Origin: Actinomycetes bacterium
GTDB lineage: Bacteria > Actinomycetota > Thermoleophilia > Solirubrobacterales > Solirubrobacteraceae
Direction of reading: 5' to 3'
Length of the DNA: 37,593 nt
Assembly: GCA_021846845.1 (NCBI GenBank)
Contig: JAJZWB010000021.1
Coordinates: 1-37,593, forward strand
Part shown: in pieces, positions 13,975 to 24,616 of the stretch
Numbering within the stretch: the stretch's first letter is position 1
Layout: each line of letters begins with the position of its first letter
Made by a program: the position numbers and the translations under genes
The notes under the pieces: generated by a model
What the model was told of the DNA's origin: nothing
The model's input: only the letters and a program-made list of their open reading frames with translations
Database searches by the model: none

Positions 13975-15378
13975 GTGGCGGCTGACGTGGAGCACTGGCT
14001 GGCGCGCGCGGCGCGCGCCCGCGGCGACCGTCTGGCGATCACAGGCCATGGCGGCGACGCGACCTACGAGCGCCTGCATGCCGACTCGCTCGCAGTCGCC
14101 GGTGCGCTGGTGCAGCGGGGAATCGGAGCCGGCGACCGGGTGGCGCTGGCGCTGCCGTCGCGCGAGCTCGTCGTCGCGCTGCACGGCTGCCTGCTGGCCG
14201 GCGCCACAGCCGTGCCCGTCGACCTGCGGCTGCGCGCCCCGGAGCGCGCGCTGCGCACCGAGGACGTGAAGCTCGTGCTGGATGAGCCGCTGCTCGGGGA
14301 CCCGCTCGCGCCCGATGACCCGACACCCTTCGACGGCCGACGGATCGCGACTCTGATGTTCACCTCCGGGACCACGGCGGCGCCCAAGCCGGTCGCCCTG
14401 AGCCTGGACAACTGGCTCTGGAACGCGCTCGGATCGGCGCTCGCGCTGGGCCTCGACCCGGATGAGCGGTGGCTGTGTCCGATGCCCCTGGCTCACGTCG
14501 GCGGCCTCTCGATCCAGCTGCGCTCGGCGGTCTACGGGACCACCGTGGTGCTTCACGAGCGCTTCGACACGGATGCGTGCCTCGCCGCGCTGATGGACTC
14601 CGCGATGCGCGTGACGCTCGTGTCGCTGGTCCCGACGATGCTCTCGCGGCTGCTCGACGCCGGCCTGCGCGAGCCGCCCTCGCTGCGGCGGGTGCTGCTG
14701 GGAGGCGGGCCGATCGCGCCCGCGCTGCTGCGCCGCGCCGCCGACGCCGGCGTTCCCGTCTCGCCCTCCTACGGGATGACGGAGACCTGCTCGCAGCTGG
14801 TGACCGACGGGGTGGCGCTGCTGGGCGCGCAGCTGCGGATCGCAGCCGACGGCGAGCTCCTGGTGCGGGGTCCGAGCGTCGCGTCCACCGCGCTGGCGAG
14901 CGACGGCTGGCTGCACACCGGCGACCTCGGCGCGCTCGACGAGCGCGGACGCCTGACGATCACCGGCCGCAGGGCCGACACGATCGTCAGCGGCGGCGAG
15001 AACGTGGCACCGGCGGAGGTCGAGGCCGTGCTGCTGGAGCACGGGTCGCTGCTCGACGCGGCGGTGCTCGGCCGCCCCGATCCCGAATGGGGCGAGGTCG
15101 TCATCGCGCTCGTCGTCCCCGCGCCTGGCGCGGGCTTCGAGCCCGAGGCGCTGCGTGATCACTGCGCGCGACGCCTGGCGCGGTTCAAGGTTCCCAAGCG
15201 GTTCGAGCCGGTGGAGTCGCTGCCGCGCGGAGCCACCGGCAAGCTTCTGCGCCGCGAGCTGCGGGAGGTCGCCGGTGCGGGGTCCGAGCCGGCCGCCGGT
15301 GCGGGGTCCGAGCCGGCCGCCGGTGCGGGGTCCGAGCCGGCCGCCGGTGCGGGGTCCGAGGCGGCCGCCGGCGTGTAG
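13975..15378 (+). CDS. menE: o-Succinylbenzoate-CoA ligase
   Basis: 467 residues, an ANL-superfamily adenylating enzyme that activates o-succinylbenzoate with ATP and joins it to CoA. The P-loop-like motif is L-M-F-T-S-G-T-T-A-A-P-K (about 124-135), followed by SYGMTETCSQ, L-H-T-G-D-L-G, G-R-R-A-D-T-I-V-S-G-G-E-N, and the C-terminal lysine in P-R-G-A-T-G-K-L (about 420-427). The start is a GTG at 13975; GTG 13987 is also possible. After the normal end of the C-terminal domain there are four tandem AGAGSEPA octapeptides (residues 433-464), an unusual flexible tail. It follows the small ORF at 13846 and is divergent from menBAC. Confidence 0.9.
   Translation: MAADVEHWLARAARARGDRLAITGHGGDATYERLHADSLAVAGALVQRGIGAGDRVALALPSRELVVALHGCLLAGATAVPVDLRLRAPERALRTEDVKLVLDEPLLGDPLAPDDPTPFDGRRIATLMFTSGTTAAPKPVALSLDNWLWNALGSALALGLDPDERWLCPMPLAHVGGLSIQLRSAVYGTTVVLHERFDTDACLAALMDSAMRVTLVSLVPTMLSRLLDAGLREPPSLRRVLLGGGPIAPALLRRAADAGVPVSPSYGMTETCSQLVTDGVALLGAQLRIAADGELLVRGPSVASTALASDGWLHTGDLGALDERGRLTITGRRADTIVSGGENVAPAEVEAVLLEHGSLLDAAVLGRPDPEWGEVVIALVVPAPGAGFEPEALRDHCARRLARFKVPKRFEPVESLPRGATGKLLRRELREVAGAGSEPAAGAGSEPAAGAGSEPAAGAGSEAAAGV
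15271..15366 (+). repeat. Four 24-bp tandem repeats at the 3' end of menE
   Basis: Units at 15271, 15295, 15319 and 15343, each starting GCCGGTGCGGGGTCCGAG. The first three are identical; the fourth differs by one base (GAGGCG for GAGCCG). In frame they encode AGAGSEPA four times (last copy AGAGSEAA). Near identity suggests recent slippage. Confidence 0.95.
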
Positions 15379-15381
15379 CCT
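15376..15381 (+). promoter_or_regulatory. Predicted -10 box (TAGCCT) before the methyltransferase
   Basis: TAGCCT includes the menE stop codon and ends 8 nt before the GTG at 15390, the same sequence and spacing as before ilvC. It suggests a leaderless transcript. Confidence 0.4.
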
Positions 15382-15389
15382 CCTGCCCG

Positions 15390-16289
15390 GTGACCGTCGC
15401 AGATCCCGAGCAGCAGCGCGCGACGATGCGCGAGACGTGGGAGCGGGCCGCCGGTGCCTGGGGCCGGCGGGCGGAGCGCATCCGGGAGTGGGGTATGCCC
15501 GTGTCGCTGGCCATGGTCGAGGCGCTCGACCTGCGGCCTGGCGAGAGCCTGCTGGAGCTGGCCGCGGGACCCGGCGACACCGGCTTCATGGCCGCTCCTC
15601 GGATCGCGGCGCCGGGCGGCGTCGCGGCCGCGGGAGCCTCGCCCGCCGGCGTAGCGCCCGGCACGCTCCTGTGCAGCGACGGAGCCGAGGCGATGCTCGC
15701 CCTCGCCCGGGAGAGGGCCGCGCACGCGGGGGTCACGAACGTCGAGTTCCGCCAGATGGAGCTCGAGTGGATCGACCTCGCTGCCGCCGAGGTCGACGCG
15801 GCGCTGTGCCGGTGGGGGATCATGCTGGTCGTCGACCCCTCCGCCGCCGCACGTGAGATCCGACGCGTGCTGCGCCCGGGCGGGCGCGCCGCGCTCGCCG
15901 TATGGGACCTGCCCGCCGGCAACGCCTGGGCGACGATCCCGAGCGCCGCGATGGTCGAGCTCGGGCACGTGCAGGCGTCCGACCCGGACGCTCCGGGGAT
16001 GTTCGCGCTCGCCGCTCCGGGCCGTCTCGAGGCGCTGCTCGAGGATGCCGGCTTCACCGACGTCGAGATCTCAACGGTGCAGCTGTGGCGGCGGTACCGA
16101 AGCGCCCAGGAGTACGTCGAGGAGATGATCGACGTCTCCCCGACGTTCGGCGCCGCGTGGAGCGGGCTTGATGGCGCCGAGCGGGCGGAGGTCTCACGGC
16201 TGATCGCTGACGCCACCGTGCCCCACGCGGCCGCCGACGGCTCGCTCGCGCTGCCCGGAAGCTCTCTGGTCGCGACCGCGCACGCCTGA
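15390..16289 (+). CDS. SAM-dependent methyltransferase, possible MenG-like
   Basis: 299 residues, class I Rossmann methyltransferase. Motif I is L-L-E-L-A-A-G-P-G-D-T-G-F (about residues 52-64), the acidic motif II follows as C-S-D-G-A-E-A-M, and the VLRPGGRAALAVWD block is typical of the UbiE/Coq5-like clan. A 20-residue Ala/Gly/Pro-rich insertion lies between motif I and motif II. The gene starts 11 nt after menE and a methyltransferase is the one menaquinone step not otherwise seen here, so methylation of demethylmenaquinone is possible. The sequence is not a clear UbiE/MenG, so I give no symbol; a separate small-molecule substrate is as likely. Confidence 0.7.
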   Translation: MTVADPEQQRATMRETWERAAGAWGRRAERIREWGMPVSLAMVEALDLRPGESLLELAAGPGDTGFMAAPRIAAPGGVAAAGASPAGVAPGTLLCSDGAEAMLALARERAAHAGVTNVEFRQMELEWIDLAAAEVDAALCRWGIMLVVDPSAAAREIRRVLRPGGRAALAVWDLPAGNAWATIPSAAMVELGHVQASDPDAPGMFALAAPGRLEALLEDAGFTDVEISTVQLWRRYRSAQEYVEEMIDVSPTFGAAWSGLDGAERAEVSRLIADATVPHAAADGSLALPGSSLVATAHA

Positions 16290-16300
16290 GCGCGTGCCCC

Positions 16301-16332
16301 GCGCACGCGCGGGAGCGACGTCCCGCGTGCGC
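16301..16332 (+). terminator. Strong GC hairpin after the methyltransferase
   Basis: Arms 16301-16314 and 16321-16332 pair over 12 bp with a 2-nt bulge and a GCGACG loop, 11 nt past the stop. There is no U-tract. Three CGTCCCGC octamers follow at 16363-16386. Confidence 0.45.
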
Positions 16333-16362
16333 CTGCGCGCGGGCCGCGCCCACGCTCCGCGC

Positions 16363-16386
16363 CGTCCCGCCGTCCCGCCGTCCCGC
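16363..16386 (+). repeat. CGTCCCGC octamer, three tandem copies
   Basis: Perfect 8-bp units at 16363, 16371 and 16379 in the gap before ilvC. This is probably simple-sequence slippage. Confidence 0.8.
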
Positions 16387-16419
16387 CGGCCCGCGCCGCG
16401 CCCGCACCCCGGCGCCTTG

Positions 16420-16425
16420 TAGCCT
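16420..16425 (+). promoter_or_regulatory. Predicted -10 box (TAGCCT) for ilvC
   Basis: TAGCCT ends 8 nt before the ilvC ATG, and no Shine-Dalgarno fits between. The ilvC message is probably leaderless. Confidence 0.45.
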
Positions 16426-16433
16426 GCGGCCAC

Positions 16434-17429
16434 ATGTACTACGACGACGACGCTGACCTCCACAAGCTAGACGGCAAGTCCGTCGCGATCATCGGCTACG
16501 GCTCCCAGGGCCACGCCCACGCGCTCAACCTCAAGGACTCCGGCGTCGACGTGGTCGTCGGCCTGCGGGCTGGCTCGGCGAGCGTCGAGAAGGCTCAGTC
16601 CCACGGCCTGCGGGTGCTCGAGCCCGCCGACGCCGCATCCGAGGGCGACATCGTGATGCTGCTCGCGCCCGACGAGCTGCACGGCCAGATCTGGGAGGGC
16701 GGCCTGCGCGACGGGATCGCCGCGGGGAACATGCTGATGTTCGGCCACGGGTTCTCGATCCACTACCAGCAGATCGTCCCGCCGCCGGACGTCGACGTGG
16801 CGCTGGTCGCTCCCAAGGGGCCGGGGCACCTGGTTCGCCGGCAGTACCAGGAGGGCTCCGGGGTCCCGGGCCTGGTCGCCGTCCATCAGGACCCGAGCGG
16901 CGACGCGCTCGGGATCGCGCTGGCCTACGCGAAGGGCATCGGCTGCACGCGCGGCGGGGTGATCGAGACGACCTTCAAGGATGAGACCGAGACCGATCTG
17001 TTCGGCGAGCAGGCCGTCCTGTGCGGCGGCGTCACGGAGCTGGTGCGGGCTGGTTACGAAACGCTCGTGGACGCGGGCTACGACCCCAGGCTGGCGTACT
17101 TCGAGTGCCTGCACGAGCTCAAGCTGATCGTCGACCTGATGTACGAGAAGGGGATCGCGGGGATGCGCTACTCGATCTCCAACACCGCCGAGTACGGCGA
17201 CCTGACCCGGGGCAAGCGGGTCATCGGACCGGAGTCCAGGGCGGCGATGAAGCAGCTGCTGAGCGAGATCCAGTCCGGCGACTTCGCGCGCGAGTGGATC
17301 GCCGAGAACCGAGCCGGCCAGGAGAACTTCAAGCGCATGCGGGCCGAGCAGGCGAGCCACCAGATCGAGATCGTCGGGCGCGAGCTGCGCGCGCAGATGG
17401 ACTGGATCGACACCGACTTCCACGAGTAG
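16434..17429 (+). CDS. ilvC: Ketol-acid reductoisomerase, class I
   Basis: 331 residues, the short class I form. It rearranges and reduces 2-acetolactate or 2-aceto-2-hydroxybutyrate for valine, leucine and isoleucine synthesis, using Mg and NADPH. The Rossmann motif is [15 protein letters not shown] (21-35). The cofactor loop G-L-R-A-G-S-A-S (about 43-50) has the Arg/Ser pattern of NADPH use. The knotted domain has [10 protein letters not shown] with the Mg ligands and [10 protein letters not shown]. The ATG is set by the family N-terminus and the -10 box 8 nt upstream. It stands apart from ilvN, unlike the usual ilvBNC order. Confidence 0.97.
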   Translation: MYYDDDADLHKLDGKSVAIIGYGSQGHAHALNLKDSGVDVVVGLRAGSASVEKAQSHGLRVLEPADAASEGDIVMLLAPDELHGQIWEGGLRDGIAAGNMLMFGHGFSIHYQQIVPPPDVDVALVAPKGPGHLVRRQYQEGSGVPGLVAVHQDPSGDALGIALAYAKGIGCTRGGVIETTFKDETETDLFGEQAVLCGGVTELVRAGYETLVDAGYDPRLAYFECLHELKLIVDLMYEKGIAGMRYSISNTAEYGDLTRGKRVIGPESRAAMKQLLSEIQSGDFAREWIAENRAGQENFKRMRAEQASHQIEIVGRELRAQMDWIDTDFHE

Positions 17430-17449
17430 CGGCGGCGGCCGGGCCCGCG

Positions 17450-17470
17450 GTGCGCGCGCGAGCGGCGCAC
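17450..17470 (+). terminator. Hairpin after ilvC
   Basis: GTGCGC/GCGCAC stem with a 9-nt loop, 20 nt after the ilvC stop and directly before the -10 box of serC. It is a weak terminator candidate. Confidence 0.3.
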
Positions 17471-17476
17471 TAGACT
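17471..17476 (+). promoter_or_regulatory. Predicted -10 box (TAGACT) for serC-serA
   Basis: TAGACT lies 102 nt before the serC ATG, so this transcript, unlike its neighbours, would have a leader of about 95 nt. Confidence 0.35.
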
Positions 17477-17479
17477 TGA

Positions 17480-20412
<2,933 letters not shown>

Positions 20413-20425
20413 GTCCGGGCCGTCT

Positions 20426-20453
20426 GAGCCGGGCCCGCCTGAGCCCGGCGCTC
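20426..20453 (+). terminator. Hairpin after serA
   Basis: GAGC-CGGGC pairs with GCCCG-(GC)-GCTC around an 8-nt loop, 13 nt past the serA stop. There is no U-tract. It may separate serCA from leuA. Confidence 0.35.
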
Positions 20454-20495
20454 GGCCCGGACCCGGGTGGGGGGTCCGGCGCAGGCGCGCGCTGC

Positions 20496-20501
20496 TACGC
20501 T
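20496..20501 (+). promoter_or_regulatory. Predicted extended -10 (TGCTACGCT) of leuA leader
   Basis: TACGCT preceded by TGC ends 8 nt before the leader-peptide GTG, so the leader ORF would be translated from the very 5' end of the leuA mRNA. Confidence 0.5.
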
Positions 20502-20509
20502 TGCCGGCG

Positions 20510-20563
20510 GTGTCGCAGCTGCTCGACCTTCGACTTCTCCTCCTCCCCCCTCGGGGGGAATAG
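20510..20563 (+). CDS. leuA leader peptide (Leu-rich)
   Basis: A 17-codon ORF, GTG to TAG, encoding MSQLLDLRLLLLPPRGE: seven leucines, with four in a row at codons 9-12, just before a C-rich/G-rich hairpin. This is what a leucine attenuation leader looks like, and leucine leaders before leuA are known in other Actinobacteria. A TANNNT box 8 nt before the GTG suggests leaderless translation. When charged leucyl-tRNA is scarce, the ribosome would stall at 20534-20545 and change the folding of the following RNA. leuA starts 72 nt after the leader stop. Confidence 0.8.
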   Translation: MSQLLDLRLLLLPPRGE

Positions 20564-20606
20564 CGCGCGGGCGGCCGCATTCAGCCGCGAACTCACACCG
20601 GAGAAG
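20534..20606 (+). promoter_or_regulatory. leuA attenuator region with long-range pairing
   Basis: The Leu-codon segment CTTCTCC (20534-20540) is perfectly complementary to GGAGAAG (20600-20606). Between them lie hairpin CCCCC-CTCG-GGGGG (about 20545-20558) and stem GCGGC/GCCGC (20571-20575 and 20584-20588). A ribosome halted on the Leu codons would prevent the long pairing and the C/G hairpin. The complementarities are seen; the switch mechanism is inferred. Confidence 0.6.
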
Positions 20607-20635
20607 CCAGCAGGACGAGCGAAGGAGCAAGCGAC

Positions 20636-22225
20636 ATGACGCAGTCTGAGGAAGCGACCGACAACCGAGTACTGATCTTCGACACCACGCTGCGCGACGG
20701 CGAGCAGTCGCCGGGCATCTCGCTCAACACGCAGGAGAAGCTCGAGATCGCCCAGCAGCTCGCGCGGCTGGGTGTCGACGTGATCGAGGCGGGCTTTCCG
20801 ATCACCTCGCCGGGGGACTTCGAGGCCGTCCAGGCGATCTCGCGCACCGTCCACGGGCCCGTGATCGCGGCTCTGGCGCGTTGCCACGCGGCCGACATCG
20901 ACGCCGCCTTCAACGCGGTCCGCGACGCCGACAGGCCGAGGATCCACACCTTCATCTCGACCTCTGACATCCACATCCGCCACCAGCTGCAGTCGACCCG
21001 CGAGGACGTCAAGGGCCAGGCCCGGGCGGCGGTCGCGCACGCCAAGAGCTACGTGGACGACGTCGAGTTCTCGCCGATGGACGCCACGCGAGCCGACCTG
21101 GAGTTCACTGCCGAGGTGTGCCAGATCGCGATCGACGAGGGCGCGACCACGATCAACATCCCCGACACGGTCGGCTACACGATGCCGCACGAGTACGAGG
21201 CGATGCTGCGCCGGCTGTATGAGCTGGCGCCGGGCCTGCGGGGCGTGGTGCTCTCGGTGCACTGCCACGACGACCTGGGGCTGGCGGTGGCCAACTCGTT
21301 CGCCGGCCTGCGCGCGGGCGCGCGCCAGGTGGAGTGCGCCGTCAACGGGATCGGCGAGCGCGCGGGGAACGCTTCGCTGGAGGAGATCGTGATGCTGCTG
21401 CACACGCGGGCGGCCGACATCGGGCTGCGCACCGGCGCCGTGACGCGGGAGATCGCGCGCACCAGTCGCATGGTCTCACGCCTGACCGGTTACGCGGTGC
21501 AGCCCAACAAGGCGATCGTCGGCCGCAACGCGTTCGCCCACGAGTCCGGCATCCACCAGGACGGGGTGCTCAAGGAGCGCACCACCTACGAGATCATGGA
21601 TGCGACCACGGTGGGGCTGGAGGCCAACTCGATCGTGCTCGGAAAGCACTCGGGGCGCCATGCGCTCGCCCAGGCGCTGTCGCAGCTCGGCTTCGAGCTG
21701 GAGGGCCAGCCGCTGAACGCGGCCTTCAAGCGCTTCAAGGAGCTCGCCGACCGCAAGAAGCAGGTCACGGCGATGGACCTCGAAGCGCTGATGACCGACG
21801 AGATGCGCCAGGAGGTCGCGGGTTACACGCTGTCCTGGTTCGATGTCGAGGCCTCGAGCCGCAGGCCCCCGCACGCAACGGTGGCCGTGCACGGCCCGGA
21901 CGGTGACGAGCTGGTCGGGTCCTTCACCGGCGACGGGCCGGTCGACGCGATCTTCCATGCGATCAACGCGGCCACCAACGTCGAGGCTCGCCTGCGCGAG
22001 TTCCGCGTGGATGCCGTCACCGGCGGCCAGGACGCGCTCGGCGAGACCTCGGTCGTGCTGGAGGCGGCCGGTGCAACCGGCGCGGGGCAGGCGGTGTCGA
22101 CCGACATCCTCGAGGCCGCGGCGCGCGCCTACGTGCGGGCGCTCTCCAATGCGGTCCGCCGCCAGGGCGCGCTCCCAGAGGCGGCTGATGCGACGGCGCC
22201 GGCCGAGATACTGAGAGCTCCGTGA
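20636..22225 (+). CDS. leuA: 2-Isopropylmalate synthase
   Basis: 529 residues, the first committed enzyme of leucine synthesis, condensing acetyl-CoA with 2-oxoisovalerate. The catalytic TIM barrel begins D-T-T-L-R-D-G-E-Q-S-P-G-I-S (15-28), with E-A-G-F-P and the metal site H-C-H-D-D-L-G-L-A-V-A-N-S. The subdomain motif G-R-N-A-F-A-H-E-S-G-I-H-Q-D-G follows. The C-terminal LeuA dimerisation domain (about 395-510), where leucine feedback acts, has TVAVHGPDG and DALGETSV. AAGGAG 8 nt before the ATG fixes the start, in contrast to the leaderless neighbours. Expression is probably set by the Leu-rich leader upstream. Confidence 0.97.
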   Translation: MTQSEEATDNRVLIFDTTLRDGEQSPGISLNTQEKLEIAQQLARLGVDVIEAGFPITSPGDFEAVQAISRTVHGPVIAALARCHAADIDAAFNAVRDADRPRIHTFISTSDIHIRHQLQSTREDVKGQARAAVAHAKSYVDDVEFSPMDATRADLEFTAEVCQIAIDEGATTINIPDTVGYTMPHEYEAMLRRLYELAPGLRGVVLSVHCHDDLGLAVANSFAGLRAGARQVECAVNGIGERAGNASLEEIVMLLHTRAADIGLRTGAVTREIARTSRMVSRLTGYAVQPNKAIVGRNAFAHESGIHQDGVLKERTTYEIMDATTVGLEANSIVLGKHSGRHALAQALSQLGFELEGQPLNAAFKRFKELADRKKQVTAMDLEALMTDEMRQEVAGYTLSWFDVEASSRRPPHATVAVHGPDGDELVGSFTGDGPVDAIFHAINAATNVEARLREFRVDAVTGGQDALGETSVVLEAAGATGAGQAVSTDILEAAARAYVRALSNAVRRQGALPEAADATAPAEILRAP

Positions 22226-22263
22226 GCCGGGCGGTTCGGCCGCGCTCCGGTCATCGCCGAGCA

Positions 22264-22346
22264 TCAGCAGCGGCCCGGGGCGAGCACCTGCAGCCCGCTC
22301 GGGCCCTAGCGGGTCGTCAGCAGCGGCCCAGCGCGAGCAGCTGGAG
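22264..22346 (-). repeat. Duplicated 3' end of the ATP-grasp gene
   Basis: About 30 bp starting TCAGCAGCGGCCC at 22317 (the last codons and stop of the minus-strand gene) recur at 22264, 53 bp away. On the minus strand the gene ends LQLLALGRC-stop, and the copy reads LQVLAPGRC-stop. Confidence 0.75.
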
Positions 22347-23459
22347 CGCCCGCGCCGCCAGCGGGAGCGGATCGTCGGCTCGGCCAAACGCATGCGTGAC
22401 GCGGGTCCCCGGCACGAGCGCGGCGAGCGACTGACGGGGAGCGAGGTGGCTGGCCTGCCAGAGCGAGTGCCGGATGTCGCCGTCCTCCCATCGATACCTG
22501 AAGCCCGGGCGTGCCGTGACGGGCCGCGGGCGCTCGCCCAGCAGCCATCGCGACCACAGCGAGGAGAGCGGCGCGCCGGCCGCGGTGCCGAGGGTCATCG
22601 AGCCGTACGGCCGCGGGTTGAAGTCGATCGCGTGCAGCGCCCCACCCGGTTGCCGGATCAGCTCAATCTCGAACACGCCCCGCCAGCCCAGCGCCATCGT
22701 CAGAGCCTCGATCGCGGCCGTCAGCCCGGGCGGGCTGGCGATCGTCTCCGAGAAGCAGGCGTTGCCGGCGCTGACCGGCCACGTTCTGACGTAGCGTGAC
22801 ACCACGGACGCGAGCAGCCCGCCATCTGTGGCGACCCCGCCGAAGCTGAGCACCGAGCCCGTCACCGGCCGCTGCACTATGCAGGCGCCCATCCGTCGCT
22901 GGGCCGCCAGCAGCGAGGCCTCGTCGCGGGCGGGGTCGCTGGGATGCCTGACCAGCGTCCCGTCACGCTCGGTGACCGTCCGCACGGCCTTGACGAACAG
23001 CGGCCACCCGAAGTCCCGCGCCGCCTCGAGCGCGTCGTCGAAGGTCTCGCAGACTCGCTGCGCGGGCGGGGCGAGGCCGACCTCGGCCGCGCGATCCGCG
23101 AACGCCGCGCGGTTCAGGCACGTCTCCACGACGGAGTGCTCCGGCAGCCCGAGCCTGACGTCGGCCTCGAGCCGGAGGCGGTCCTTCGAGATCGCGTAGA
23201 GCGAGGCGTCGGTGCCGGGGATCAGCACGGCGTGGGGCCTGGAGCGCACGATCTCGACCAGCCCGCCGACGAATCCCCTCGGATCCGAAATCGCCGGCGG
23301 GATCAGCGCGCGCGAAGCGCAGCCCCGGGACCAGAGCCCGGGCGAGACGCGTCCGGCCGCGGTCGCCGTGACCTCGTAGCCGGACGCGGCGAGGCACCTG
23401 ATCGCCGCCAGGACCGACCGCTCCCTTGCGTCGGTGACGAGGATGCGCGGCCGGGTCAT
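22317..23459 (-). CDS. ATP-grasp ligase-like protein, function unknown
   Basis: 380 residues from ATG 23459, set by GGAGG 4 nt upstream. The N-terminal Rossmann-like part begins R-I-L-V-T-D-A-R-E-R-S-V-L-A-A-I-R-C-L. The ATP-grasp domain has Lys157 in P-L-F-V-K-A-V, Glu266 in V-F-E-I-E-L, and Asn281 in A-I-D-F-N-P-R-P-Y-G, the usual nucleotide and Mg ligands. Such proteins join a carboxylate to an amine or similar nucleophile through an acyl phosphate; the closest pattern is the carbamoyl-phosphate synthase/PylC-like group. The substrate is not readable. It lies downstream of the patatin gene on the same strand, after a 129-bp gap with no ORF. Its last codons are duplicated beyond the stop. 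Confidence 0.7.
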   Translation of the reverse strand: MTRPRILVTDARERSVLAAIRCLAASGYEVTATAAGRVSPGLWSRGCASRALIPPAISDPRGFVGGLVEIVRSRPHAVLIPGTDASLYAISKDRLRLEADVRLGLPEHSVVETCLNRAAFADRAAEVGLAPPAQRVCETFDDALEAARDFGWPLFVKAVRTVTERDGTLVRHPSDPARDEASLLAAQRRMGACIVQRPVTGSVLSFGGVATDGGLLASVVSRYVRTWPVSAGNACFSETIASPPGLTAAIEALTMALGWRGVFEIELIRQPGGALHAIDFNPRPYGSMTLGTAAGAPLSSLWSRWLLGERPRPVTARPGFRYRWEDGDIRHSLWQASHLAPRQSLAALVPGTRVTHAFGRADDPLPLAARALQLLALGRC

Positions 23460-23588
23460 CAGACCTCCAGCGAGTCCATGGCTCGGCGCCGAGCACCCCA
23501 AGCGCACATCCGGGGAACCCTCTCAGCCGGTGACGACGGAAAACAAAGAGCCTCGGACCGCGTGCCCCCGCCGACCATTGCGGCGATG

Positions 23589-24575
23589 CTAACAGCCGGC
23601 CTGATCCGCCCGGGGCGCGCTCGGCGAGAGCGCCGCCGCGAGCGTCGCCCCCTGGCGATACCCGGAGGCGAGGACCGATGCGCGCGGTCCGGGGTCCATC
23701 GGATCGGCGCCGAGCTCGGCTGCGCAGGCGTCGTCGGGGGTGAGCACGAGCACCCTCGCGCCTCGCGCCAGCAGCGCCTGCCGCTCCACGGCGGCGGCCG
23801 CGCGCGCGAACGCCCGCGGCGCGGCCGTGGCACCGGTGGCGGCCAGCCCGGCGACGGGGTTCAGGCACAGCACCTGGGTGTCCCGTCCGGCGGGCGCGGC
23901 GTCGAGGTTCGTCAGGCTCCAGGTCCCGCCATCGACGTAGCGGCGCCCGCCGATCGTCACGGGCGCGAAGCGTCCCGGCACCGCACAGGAGGCGACGACA
24001 GCGTCGGCGACCCCGGCGTCGGGCGCCCCCGGGCTTCCGAACACGACCCGGGCGCCGGTCTCGCGGTCGACCGCGACGACCCTGAGGCGACCGTCGAACG
24101 CAGCCCCCAGGCGGCTCACGCGCCGGCGCAGCGCCCCGTGGCCGGCTGAGCCGCCCGGCAGGCCGCGCAGCAGCACCGAGCGCGCGAGCGCTCCCGCGGG
24201 TGCGCCGATGCGCAGCGCCAGGGGCACGAGCGGGCGTCCGGCGGTCAGCGCCGCGCGCCCGCCGAGGTGCGCAGCGAGCAGGCCCAGCGACGCGACCGCG
24301 CCGTGGTCGGCGCCCAGCGGCTCGGTCCCGTGCCATGGCCGGCGCTCGTCCGGGCCGGCGGCGGGGCGCCGCGCAGACAGCGGCGGCCGCCGCGGCGACC
24401 GGCCGGACGCGAGGTGGGCCGCCAGGATCGCGCCGGCCGAGGTGCCCACGAACGTCTCGCAGTCGCGCAGGTCCATGCCGGTCGCGTCCTCGATCCCGGC
24501 CAGGATGCCCATCATCCACGCCTCCGCCAGGACGCCGCCGCCGCCGAGCACGAGCACATCGGGGAGCGGGCGCAC
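23589..24575 (-). CDS. Patatin-like phospholipase family protein
   Basis: 328 residues with a GTG start. The patatin Ser-Asp dyad is clear: oxyanion loop G-G-G-G (11-14), nucleophile Ser46 in G-T-S-A-G, and Asp215 in Y-V-D-G-G. Members are acyl hydrolases acting on phospholipids or other esters; no signal peptide is seen, so action in the cytoplasm or at the inner membrane face is likely. The segment 55-90 is Arg/Pro-rich. A TAGGCT box on the minus strand (24582-24587) ends 6 nt before the GTG, suggesting a leaderless transcript. The gene is divergent from the XRE-cupin regulator with 63 bp between starts, so the regulator may also control it. Confidence 0.82.
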   Translation of the reverse strand: MRPLPDVLVLGGGGVLAEAWMMGILAGIEDATGMDLRDCETFVGTSAGAILAAHLASGRSPRRPPLSARRPAAGPDERRPWHGTEPLGADHGAVASLGLLAAHLGGRAALTAGRPLVPLALRIGAPAGALARSVLLRGLPGGSAGHGALRRRVSRLGAAFDGRLRVVAVDRETGARVVFGSPGAPDAGVADAVVASCAVPGRFAPVTIGGRRYVDGGTWSLTNLDAAPAGRDTQVLCLNPVAGLAATGATAAPRAFARAAAAVERQALLARGARVLVLTPDDACAAELGADPMDPGPRASVLASGYRQGATLAAALSPSAPRADQAGC

Positions 24576-24581
24576 GATTGC

Positions 24582-24587
24582 AGCCTA
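24582..24587 (-). promoter_or_regulatory. Predicted -10 box (TAGGCT) for the patatin gene
   Basis: TAGGCT on the minus strand, 6 nt before the GTG. It is in the same divergent region as the regulator operator. Confidence 0.4.
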
Positions 24588-24616
24588 CCCGGCGTGCGGC
24601 GGCGCCCGACCACGGT

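Noticed and set aside
16363-16386. CRISPR-like repeats
   Set aside because: The units are only 8 bp and directly adjacent, with no spacers.
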